Made by a program: the position numbers and the translations under genes. From NCBI RefSeq assembly GCF_047601505.1, contig NZ_JASGJD010000001.1:2728001-2792000 (forward strand): a DNA stretch of 64,000 nt. The letters are read 5' to 3'. Under the pieces are notes generated by a model. It saw nothing but the letters and a program-made list of their open reading frames with translations. It was not told the DNA's origin and made no database searches. Each line of letters begins with the position of its first letter. Position 1 is the first letter of the stretch. Positions 57,786 to 64,000 of this stretch are shown here, piece after piece. The DNA comes from Cloacibacterium sp047601505 (lineage in GTDB: Bacteria > Bacteroidota > Bacteroidia > Flavobacteriales > Weeksellaceae).

Positions 57786-59582
57786 TTATTTCAATTTGAT
57801 ATTATACGTAAATCCTGCATGAAACCACCTTCCTGGCATTGGCACCAAAGATGTTTCTACATATTCTGAATTCGTAATGTTATTTACCAAAACATACACA
57901 TTAAAATTCTTGAATTGATAACTTATTTTATCATCTAAAAGATTATAACTCCCAAGATTCACTCTTTCATTGTATCTATAAATCAATTCATTAACTAATC
58001 CTTTGTAATTATTTTTAAGTTTTGCTACAAATTGATGTCTTAGATTATCTAAAGAATATCTGGAAGCAATTTTATCATCCAAATGTTGATTTTCGAGATA
58101 TGTATATCCAAAAGAATACCCTAACCAATTGTTAACTTGATGATTAGCTTCCACTTCAAAACCTTTAGTTTCCAGAGTTCCTACATTTTGCGCAGTCCAA
58201 GGCGAAGTAGAAGTTGCTTTTTGCCAATCAATTGCATTGGTAGTTTTTCTCCAAAACATACTGTATTTTAAGAAATTTTGCCCATCTTGATATTGATAAC
58301 CAAACTCTCCAGACCAAGCAGTTTCAGCTTTCAAATCAGGATTTCCTTGTTCTGTAAGACTCGTGTAATACAAATCTGTATAAGTAGGAATTCTGTTTAC
58401 TTTAGCAAAATTTGCATAAAATTTATTATTATCCTCGTTGTAACTTACATCAATTCCTGGCAAGAAATAATCTTTCCCGTCACTGAATTTAGTCCAAGAA
58501 ATTCCTGGTGAAATATTTAAACTTTCATTAAATAAAGAAAAATGATGTTCTAAAAACGCCTGAGAAACAAATCTTTCTCTACTTCCTAATCTGCTGCTCG
58601 CCAAAAACTCTTTTCTTACATCTGCACCAACTCCTGTAATCCCTAATTTTGATTTAAAATTAGCACTTACATCTAGTCCAATATTATTTCCGATGTGCAT
58701 ATTTCTGTAATAAGACGGATTATTTCTTAGGAACAAATACATGTCCTGAGCTCTTCTCCAGTAAGTTTTTGCATTGAAATTAATATTTTCCGAAAGTTTC
58801 TTTTCCAAAATTGCCGAAACCAAAGAAACTTGCACTTCTTCATACTGGTCTTTAGCCGCTGGCGAAGCATAGAAACCGTTTGCTCCAAATTTTTTCTCTT
58901 GAATTCCCGCCATTAATTTTAAATTTCCGTCTTTAATGGCAAGGTTATTTTGATACCAAATATTTTTAATTTTATAATCTGTATTATATCTATAACCATC
59001 AGATTCAGAATTATTTACTTGGATAAAATTTCTAAACTTTTCAGTTCCGAAATTAGAAGCAGCTCCGTAAGCGTAACTATTAAAATCGCCACCTTCGCCT
59101 CTTACAATAATGTTATCTGTATTATTTGGTTTCGTAATTATATTTACAACACCAGCATACGCACCATTACCAAAACCTCTGGCAGCAGTACCTTTCAGAA
59201 TTTCTATTTTTTCTACAGAAGCCAAGTCAAAAGGAAGATTCATCGCATTGTGACCCGTTTGAGAATCCGCCATTCTTACTCCATTTACTAAGAGCAAAAC
59301 TTGTTCGAAACTACTTCCTCTAATCGACAAATCTGTTTGCACACCATTTGCACCACGTTTTCTAATATCCATTCCGGTGTAATATGCCAAAACTTCTTCT
59401 AAACTTTGTGCTGCAGAATTTTGAATTTGAGCTTTATCTATAATCGTAACATTTACACTGCTTTTTTTAAGTGGCAAATCCATCAATTTACCTGTAATTG
59501 TCACTTCTTCAATGCCTTTTTCTTGCGCTTTAAATGCCGAAACTGTAGTCAATAAGGCTATACTTACAATCAGTTTTTTCAT
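57786..59582 (-). CDS. TonB-dependent outer membrane receptor (BtuB-like size)
   Basis: A 598-residue outer-membrane transporter. The signal peptide MKKLIVSIALLTTVSAFKAQ is followed by the TonB-box-like EEVTITG and a plug domain (about 35-150) with GVQTDLSIRGSSFEQVLLLVNGVRMADSQTGHNAMNLPFDLASVEKIEILKGTAARGFGNGAYAGVVNIITK. The rest is a 22-strand barrel ending in GRWFHAGFTYNIKLK. It lacks the carboxypeptidase-like N-terminal domain of SusC types and is short, like vitamin B12 or siderophore receptors; the substrate cannot be told. A mini-ORF and terminator lie in its leader region. Confidence 0.88.
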   Translation of the reverse strand: MKKLIVSIALLTTVSAFKAQEKGIEEVTITGKLMDLPLKKSSVNVTIIDKAQIQNSAAQSLEEVLAYYTGMDIRKRGANGVQTDLSIRGSSFEQVLLLVNGVRMADSQTGHNAMNLPFDLASVEKIEILKGTAARGFGNGAYAGVVNIITKPNNTDNIIVRGEGGDFNSYAYGAASNFGTEKFRNFIQVNNSESDGYRYNTDYKIKNIWYQNNLAIKDGNLKLMAGIQEKKFGANGFYASPAAKDQYEEVQVSLVSAILEKKLSENINFNAKTYWRRAQDMYLFLRNNPSYYRNMHIGNNIGLDVSANFKSKLGITGVGADVRKEFLASSRLGSRERFVSQAFLEHHFSLFNESLNISPGISWTKFSDGKDYFLPGIDVSYNEDNNKFYANFAKVNRIPTYTDLYYTSLTEQGNPDLKAETAWSGEFGYQYQDGQNFLKYSMFWRKTTNAIDWQKATSTSPWTAQNVGTLETKGFEVEANHQVNNWLGYSFGYTYLENQHLDDKIASRYSLDNLRHQFVAKLKNNYKGLVNELIYRYNERVNLGSYNLLDDKISYQFKNFNVYVLVNNITNSEYVETSLVPMPGRWFHAGFTYNIKLK

Positions 59583-59660
59583 ATTTTATTTTTAATAAAA
59601 AATCGGGCAAATTTATGCGAATTTTTCAGAAAGCAAAAAAAACTTTCATTCTTAAAAACA

Positions 59661-59699
59661 AAAAAAAGGAACAACAATCTGTTGAACCTTTCCTTTTTT
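59661..59699 (-). terminator. Terminator ahead of the TonB receptor gene, possible attenuator
   Basis: AAAAAAAGGA pairs with TCCTTTTTT, and CAAC with GTTG inside it, with an asymmetric internal loop. On the minus strand CC is followed by T8. It lies between the 16-codon ORF and the receptor start, so read-through may control the receptor. Confidence 0.6.
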
Positions 59700-59717
59700 C
59701 TCGATAATTAAAGATAA

Positions 59718-59768
59718 TTATCTCATTTTCATCAAATGTGCAATCAAATGATTAATGAATTTTTTCAT
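59718..59768 (-). CDS. 16-residue leader-like mini-ORF
   Basis: MKKFINHLIAHLMKMR then TAA. It ends 18 nt before a terminator and lies upstream of the TonB-dependent receptor gene, the arrangement of a leader peptide plus attenuator. It has two histidines but no run of one amino acid. Translation is unproven. Confidence 0.3.
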   Translation of the reverse strand: MKKFINHLIAHLMKMR

Positions 59769-59892
59769 AACGATTTAAATTACAATTTGAACTACAAAGA
59801 TTGTTATTTATTTTTAAAAATCCAAATGTCTGTTTAATATTTTTATCACAATTTTAGCAACAATCTGCCCTCCTTTTCCGAAAAAAATTCTG

Positions 59893-59900
59893 TATTTTTG
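59893..59900 (+). promoter_or_regulatory. -7 promoter element of uvrA
   Basis: TATTTTTG matches TAnnTTTG, 18 nt before the uvrA ATG. Confidence 0.65.
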
Positions 59901-59918
59901 TAAGTCTTTTTTTACACT

Positions 59919-62702
59919 ATGGCTACAACACAAGATATTGATATTAAAAAATATATTTTCGTTAAAAACGCACATCTCAACAATCTGAAACACATAGATG
60001 TGCTGATTCCGAAGAATAAATTAATCGTAATAACCGGCGTTTCGGGAAGCGGAAAATCTTCGCTTGCTTTTGATACTATTTATGCCGAAGGACAACGCAG
60101 ATATGTAGAAAGTTTGAGTTCTTACGCCCGTCAGTTCTTAGGGAAATTAGAAAAACCAAAAATAGATGACATTAAAGGTTTAGCACCTTCTATCGCCATT
60201 CAGCAGAAAGTTATTTCTAGCAATCCTCGTTCTACGGTTGGTACTTCTACAGAAATTTACGATTACATAAAACTTTTTTTTGCAAGAGTTGGCAGAACCT
60301 TCTCTCCCATTTCCGGAGACGAAGTAAAAAAAGATTCGGTGACAGATGTTATAGATTATATCGCAAAAAACGAAGGTAAAACATTTTTACTAAGAGCTCC
60401 GCTTCAATTTATTCCTAAAAAATTTAAAGAACAACTTAAAACCCTCAAACTTTCTGGTTTTACAAGATTAGAAGTTTCTGGAAATTTAGCCACTATTGAA
60501 GATTTAGAAAGTTTCGGTTTTGTACCTGAAGAAAACATGGAAATTAATCTTGCAATAGATAGATTTTCTTACGAAAATGATGAAAATTTTCTTCAAAGAT
60601 TGGCAGATTCTGTTCAAATGGCATTTTACGAAGGAATGGGAACTTGTTCTCTAAAAGAAACAGAAAGCGGAAATGTAAAAGAATTTTCGAATAAATTTGA
60701 ACTCGATGGAATCACCTTCAACGAACCGAATGTACATTTTTTCAGTTTTAACAATCCTTACGGAGCTTGTCCGGAGTGTGAAGGCTACGGAAAAGTAATC
60801 GGAATTGATGAAGATTTGGTAATCCCTAACAAAAATTTATCCGTTTTCGAAGATGCTGTAGCTTGTTGGCGAGGCGAAACCATGAGCGAATGGAAAAAAG
60901 ACTTCATTAAAAAAGCTAAAGATTTCCCTATTCATAAGCCTTATCATCAATTGACCAAAGAACAAAAAAATTACCTTTGGAGAGGCGAAAAAAATAAAAA
61001 TTTCCCAAATATTGACAATTTCTTTAAAATGTTGGAAGAAAATCTCTATAAAATTCAATATAGAGTAATGCTTTCGAGATACCGAGGAAAAACAACTTGC
61101 CCTACTTGCGAAGGAAAACGTCTTCGCCCTGAAACGGAATATGTAAAAATAGACGGACATAACATTCAAGACCTAATAGAATTGCCTTTAGACGAACTTT
61201 TGCCTTTGGTAAAATCTTTAATACTGAATAAACACGATGCCGAAATCGCAAAAAGATTAACCTATGAAATTACTTCGAGATTAGAATTTTTAAATAAAGT
61301 TGGCTTAGGATATTTAACCTTAAACAGAACATCTAATACGCTTTCTGGTGGAGAATCACAAAGAATAAACTTGGCAACTTCGCTCGGAAGTTCTTTGGTG
61401 GGAAGTATTTATATTCTAGACGAGCCAAGTATTGGTTTGCACTCCAGAGACACCGAAAATTTAATTGAAGTGCTGAAAAATCTTCGAGATTTAGGAAATA
61501 CGGTGATTGTGGTAGAACACGATGAAGACGTGATGCGCGCCGCAGATTATATCATTGATATTGGCCCTGAAGCAGGATTTTTGGGAGGCGAATTGGTTTT
61601 TGCAGGAAATTTCGAGGAATTGAAAAATGCAGACACTTTAACTTCTAAATATTTAACCGGAAGATTAGAAATTGAAGTCCCTAAAACCAGAAGAAAACCA
61701 AAAGAATTCATTAAAATAAAAGGAGCAAGACAGAATAATCTTAAAAATATTGATGTAGATGTTCCGTTGGAAGTTCTCACTGTTATTTCGGGAGTTTCGG
61801 GAAGTGGAAAATCTACTTTAATGAAAGAAATTCTGACCAATGCTGTTCAGATAGAATTAGAAATGGGCGGTAAAAAAGCAGATTACGATTCGGTGGAATT
61901 TTCTAAAAAAGTAATTCAAAATATTGAACTTATAGACCAAAACCCAATCGGAAAATCGTCTCGTTCTAATCCTGTAACGTATTTGAAGGCTTATGACGAT
62001 ATTAGAGACCTTTTTTCGAAACAAAAATCGGCAAAAGTTCAAGGTTTAAAACCAAAACATTTCTCCTTCAACGTAGATGGCGGAAGGTGCGACGAATGCA
62101 AAGGCGAAGGCGTAATTACCGTTTCTATGCAATTTATGGCAGACATTGAATTAGAATGCGAACATTGCCACGGAACTCGTTTTAAAGACGAAATTCTAGA
62201 AGTAAAATACGACGAAAAGAACATTTCGGACATATTACACATGACCGTAGATGAAGCGCTAGAATTTTTCTCTGAAAACCACGAAGAAAAAATTGTTACC
62301 AAACTGAAACCGCTTCAAGACGTTGGTTTGGGATATTTACAACTCGGGCAAAGCTCTTCTACTCTTTCTGGCGGTGAAGCGCAACGTGTAAAATTGGCTT
62401 CGTTTTTAGTGAAAGGTGCTACAACCGAAAAAACGCTTTTTGTATTTGACGAACCAAGTACAGGATTGCACTTTCACGATATTGATAAATTATTAAAATC
62501 TCTGCAAGCTTTAATTGGTTTGGGACATTCTGTAATTGTGATAGAACACCAACCAGACATTATAAAATCTGCCGATTACATTATAGACATTGGTCCAGAT
62601 GCAGGGAAACACGGTGGCGAAGTAGTTTTTGCAGGAACTCCCGAAGATTTAGCAAAAGATAAAACCTCTAGAACAGCTAAGTTTGTGAAAGAGAAATTAT
62701 AA
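59919..62702 (+). CDS. uvrA: Excinuclease ABC subunit A
   Basis: The 927-residue damage sensor of nucleotide excision repair. There are two ABC ATPase modules: Walker A GVSGSGKSSLAFDTIYAEGQRRYVESLSSYARQFLG and GVSGSGKSTLMKEIL, with signature motifs LSGGESQRINLA and LSGGEAQRVKLA. The zinc modules are visible as CPECEGYGKVI with CPTCEGKRL, and CDECKGEGVI with CEHCHGTRF. Length is normal (about 940). Some flavobacteria carry a second UvrA; this one has full canonical zinc modules. Confidence 0.97.
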   Translation: MATTQDIDIKKYIFVKNAHLNNLKHIDVLIPKNKLIVITGVSGSGKSSLAFDTIYAEGQRRYVESLSSYARQFLGKLEKPKIDDIKGLAPSIAIQQKVISSNPRSTVGTSTEIYDYIKLFFARVGRTFSPISGDEVKKDSVTDVIDYIAKNEGKTFLLRAPLQFIPKKFKEQLKTLKLSGFTRLEVSGNLATIEDLESFGFVPEENMEINLAIDRFSYENDENFLQRLADSVQMAFYEGMGTCSLKETESGNVKEFSNKFELDGITFNEPNVHFFSFNNPYGACPECEGYGKVIGIDEDLVIPNKNLSVFEDAVACWRGETMSEWKKDFIKKAKDFPIHKPYHQLTKEQKNYLWRGEKNKNFPNIDNFFKMLEENLYKIQYRVMLSRYRGKTTCPTCEGKRLRPETEYVKIDGHNIQDLIELPLDELLPLVKSLILNKHDAEIAKRLTYEITSRLEFLNKVGLGYLTLNRTSNTLSGGESQRINLATSLGSSLVGSIYILDEPSIGLHSRDTENLIEVLKNLRDLGNTVIVVEHDEDVMRAADYIIDIGPEAGFLGGELVFAGNFEELKNADTLTSKYLTGRLEIEVPKTRRKPKEFIKIKGARQNNLKNIDVDVPLEVLTVISGVSGSGKSTLMKEILTNAVQIELEMGGKKADYDSVEFSKKVIQNIELIDQNPIGKSSRSNPVTYLKAYDDIRDLFSKQKSAKVQGLKPKHFSFNVDGGRCDECKGEGVITVSMQFMADIELECEHCHGTRFKDEILEVKYDEKNISDILHMTVDEALEFFSENHEEKIVTKLKPLQDVGLGYLQLGQSSSTLSGGEAQRVKLASFLVKGATTEKTLFVFDEPSTGLHFHDIDKLLKSLQALIGLGHSVIVIEHQPDIIKSADYIIDIGPDAGKHGGEVVFAGTPEDLAKDKTSRTAKFVKEKL

Positions 62703-62833
62703 TCTGACGATGAAGTTTTAGAATTTAATTGCAACAATCCACAAAAAAAATTGTGAACAAAATGTGAATATTAACATTCAGTTAATACACTGATTCAAAA
62801 TAAATTGTAATTTTAGTACAGAAAATTAAGGTT

Positions 62834-62893
62834 ATGAAATTTTCTTTACCAAACACAACAGAAATCACAATTAAATTTGAGATAAAAATTTAA
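62834..62893 (+). CDS. Possible 19-residue mini-ORF
   Basis: MKFSLPNTTEITIKFEIKI then TAA. An imperfect -7 motif (TAATTTTA) lies about 20 nt before the ATG, and a strong terminator overlaps the end. It could encode a tiny peptide or be incidental within a small RNA. Confidence 0.3.
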   Translation: MKFSLPNTTEITIKFEIKI

Positions 62894-62922
62894 GGGAAGC
62901 ATCGTCGGCTTCCCTTTTCTTT
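62894..62922 (+). terminator. Strong intrinsic terminator
   Basis: GGGAAGC pairs perfectly with GCTTCCC over ATCGTCG and is followed by TTTTCTTTTT. It ends the short transcript from about 62820. Confidence 0.88.
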
Positions 62923-62960
62923 TTGGTGTAATTAAAAAAAATGAGATGTCTTTATCTACT

Positions 62961-62990
62961 GAAACGCTTTCTAAAGAAGCGTTTCTTTTA
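62961..62990 (+). terminator. Second strong terminator hairpin
   Basis: GAAACGCTT pairs with AAGCGTTTC over a 7-nt loop, followed by a T-rich tract. It is the second stem within 70 nt, with no gene between them. Confidence 0.75.
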
Positions 62991-63013
62991 TTTTTATTGT
63001 TGATTAAAGTCAT

Positions 63014-63043
63014 AAAAAAATCAGACATAATGCCTGATTTTAA
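63014..63043. terminator. Weak hairpin before the tRNA
   Basis: AAAATCAG and CTGATTTT pair around ACATAATGC. It is short and A/T-rich; it could separate the tRNA from upstream transcription. Confidence 0.4.
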
Positions 63044-63070
63044 CTTTATAATTCTTTAATTTTGTGCCTC

Positions 63071-63142
63071 GGCCTCATAGTTCAATGGATAGAATAGAAG
63101 TTTCCTAAACTTTAGATCCAAGTTCGATTCTTGGTGGGGCTA
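63071..63142 (+). tRNA. tRNA-Arg (anticodon CCT)
   Basis: A 72-nt cloverleaf folds by eye. The acceptor GGCCTCA pairs with TGGGGCT (two G-U pairs). D stem GTTC/GAAT with an 8-nt loop containing GG, anticodon stem GAAGT/ACTTT with loop TTCCTAA, 4-nt variable loop, T stem CCAAG/CTTGG with loop TTCGATT. The discriminator is A and CCA is not encoded. The anticodon CCT reads AGG, a codon that is rarer than AGA here. Confidence 0.93.
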
Positions 63143-63244
63143 CTATCTGAGTGGGAGAATGAGAGAATGGTTGAGTGATAGAGTTGTAGAGTTAATTTAT
63201 TTTTTTTAAGAATTTTTATTTTCTCTAATTCTACAATTCTATAA

Positions 63245-64000
63245 CTACTTTTTATCTACCACAATTCTATCATTACGATTCGCCAATTCCCAAGCAGTAG
63301 CGAAAACCAATTGTGCACGTTTTTGCAATAACGGATAATCTATTTTCTCTGGGTCGTCTGTTGGCTGATGATAATCTGCATGAATTCCGTCAAAGAAAAA
63401 TGCAACCGGAACGCCATGTTTTGCAAAATTATAATGGTCGCTTCTATAATACAAACGTTGAGTATCATTAGGGTCGTCGTATTTATAATTGAGTTCTAAA
63501 TTGTGTGTAATTTTATTAGCCGCTTCGTTTATCACCTTTAACTGAGACGAAAGCATTTCAGAACCGATAACATACACATAATCTTTCCCTTCATTTTCTT
63601 TATCACTTCTTCCAATCATGTCAATATTAAGGTCAACTACCGTATTTTTCATATCAAAAACAGGATTATCCGAATAATATTTAGAACCCAACAAACCATG
63701 TTCTTCTCCCGTCACATGAAGAAACAAAATAGAACGTTTTGGTCCTTTTCCTGCTTTTTTAGCTTCTTGAAAAGCTTCTGCAATTTCCATTACAGCCACA
63801 GTTCCGCTGCCATCGTCGTCTGCTCCGTTATAAACTACACCATCCTTGGTTCCTACGTGGTCGTAATGAGCAGAAACCACAATAATTTCTTCGGGTTTTT
63901 CTGTACCTTCTATAAAAGCTAAGATATTCTCAGATTCTGGCAAATCTCCTCTTCTTGTTTTGAGTGCTTCCTTAGGAACGATTTGATAATAACTTCCCAA
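63245..64000 (-). CDS. M28 family metallopeptidase (partial, cut at right edge)
   Basis: The C-terminal 251 residues of a zinc aminopeptidase. The metal-binding set is visible: VVSAHYDHVGTKDGVVYNGADDDGSGTVAVMEIAEAF (first His and bridging Asp), LHVTGEEHGLLGSKYYSDN (catalytic Glu-Glu), VVDLNIDMIGRSD, and late PVAFFFDGIHADYHQPTDDPEKIDY (last His). The start lies beyond the window, and an N-terminal signal and PA domain would be expected there. It probably acts outside the cytoplasm. Confidence 0.9.
   Translation of the reverse strand: MGSYYQIVPKEALKTRRGDLPESENILAFIEGTEKPEEIIVVSAHYDHVGTKDGVVYNGADDDGSGTVAVMEIAEAFQEAKKAGKGPKRSILFLHVTGEEHGLLGSKYYSDNPVFDMKNTVVDLNIDMIGRSDKENEGKDYVYVIGSEMLSSQLKVINEAANKITHNLELNYKYDDPNDTQRLYYRSDHYNFAKHGVPVAFFFDGIHADYHQPTDDPEKIDYPLLQKRAQLVFATAWELANRNDRIVVDKK

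Larger units (their letters stand above)
59583..59918. other. 336-nt spacer: TonB leader region and uvrA promoter
   Basis: It contains a hairpin terminator (59661-59699), a 16-codon ORF on the minus strand (59718-59768), a near-match -7 element on the minus strand (59795-59802) and the uvrA -7 element (59893-59900). Confidence 0.6.
62703..63070. other. 368-nt spacer with a mini-ORF and three hairpins
   Basis: Between uvrA and the tRNA lie a 19-codon ORF (62834-62893), a strong terminator over its end, another strong hairpin (62961-62985) and a third (63014-63043). The open frame on the minus strand across 62846-63028 is incidental. The layout suggests a short independent transcript. Confidence 0.55.

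Noticed and set aside
57786..59918. Cobalamin riboswitch ahead of the BtuB-sized receptor
   Set aside because: The leader of about 200 nt lacks a recognisable B12-box, and the fold seen is a simple hairpin terminator.
62846..63028. 60-codon open frame on the minus strand after uvrA
   Set aside because: It crosses two strong terminator hairpins and has no start context or protein-like pattern.

Overview
The window is AT-rich chromosomal DNA (roughly one third G+C) from a flavobacterium, most likely a Chryseobacterium/Cloacibacterium-like member of the Weeksellaceae. The evidence is the recurrent Bacteroidetes -7 promoter motif TAnnTTTG before many genes, the lack of Shine-Dalgarno sequences, an arginine operon with a transcarbamylase of the N-acyl-ornithine type, a class A beta-lactamase of the Chryseobacterium CGA/CIA kind, a monomeric isocitrate dehydrogenase and a long-form urocanate hydratase. 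No phage, plasmid, insertion sequence, integrase or CRISPR array is visible.

Layout. 0.2-4.4 kb: radical SAM protein, stomatin-like SPFH protein, dGTPase and an Lrp/AsnC regulator. 4.4-13.1 kb: an eight-gene arginine operon on the minus strand (acyltransferase, argG, argC, argD, argF', argB, an M20 deacylase, argH). The argF' product carries Val at the position that separates N-acetyl- from N-succinyl-ornithine enzymes, so the pathway probably runs through succinylated intermediates. 13.1-20.2 kb: an accessory island of five small genes (a DUF4932-like putative metalloprotease, a MepB-like protein, two secreted proteins sharing one duplicated leader and signal peptide, and a membrane protein). 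It is embedded in an interspersed repeat family built of three hairpins, with compensatory base changes between copies. 20.2-23.6 kb: TauE/SafE exporter with its DUF1634 partner, two hypothetical genes and hemG.

23.7-37.8 kb is mostly housekeeping: glycine decarboxylase, a J-domain protein, thiol peroxidase, isocitrate dehydrogenase, an ECF sigma factor operon that also holds a 45-residue membrane protein, katG, an S41 lipoprotein peptidase and a short SSB. 38-47.4 kb: DUF6994-like protein with a coupled upstream mini-ORF, SRPBCC protein, nitroreductase, urocanate hydratase, thioesterase, an acidic protein, Pcm, a Gfo/Idh oxidoreductase, class A beta-lactamase and a lipoprotein. 47.4-51.9 kb: 3-hydroxyacyl-CoA dehydrogenase followed by two polytopic GT-C glycosyltransferases and a GtrB/DPM1-like glycosyltransferase, probably a membrane glycosylation set. 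52-64 kb: small acidic protein, META-domain lipoprotein, pheT, a hypothetical gene bracketed by 35-nt direct repeats, dnaN, TonB-dependent receptor, uvrA, tRNA-Arg(CCT) and the start-less part of an M28 peptidase cut by the right edge.

The most interesting material is the hairpin repeat family with exchangeable upstream modules at 13.5-19.5 kb, the duplicated promoter/signal-peptide unit fused to two unrelated mature proteins, and several very short ORFs coupled to terminators or downstream genes (38.07, 59.7 and 62.8 kb). All calls come from reading the sequence by eye; no database search was run.
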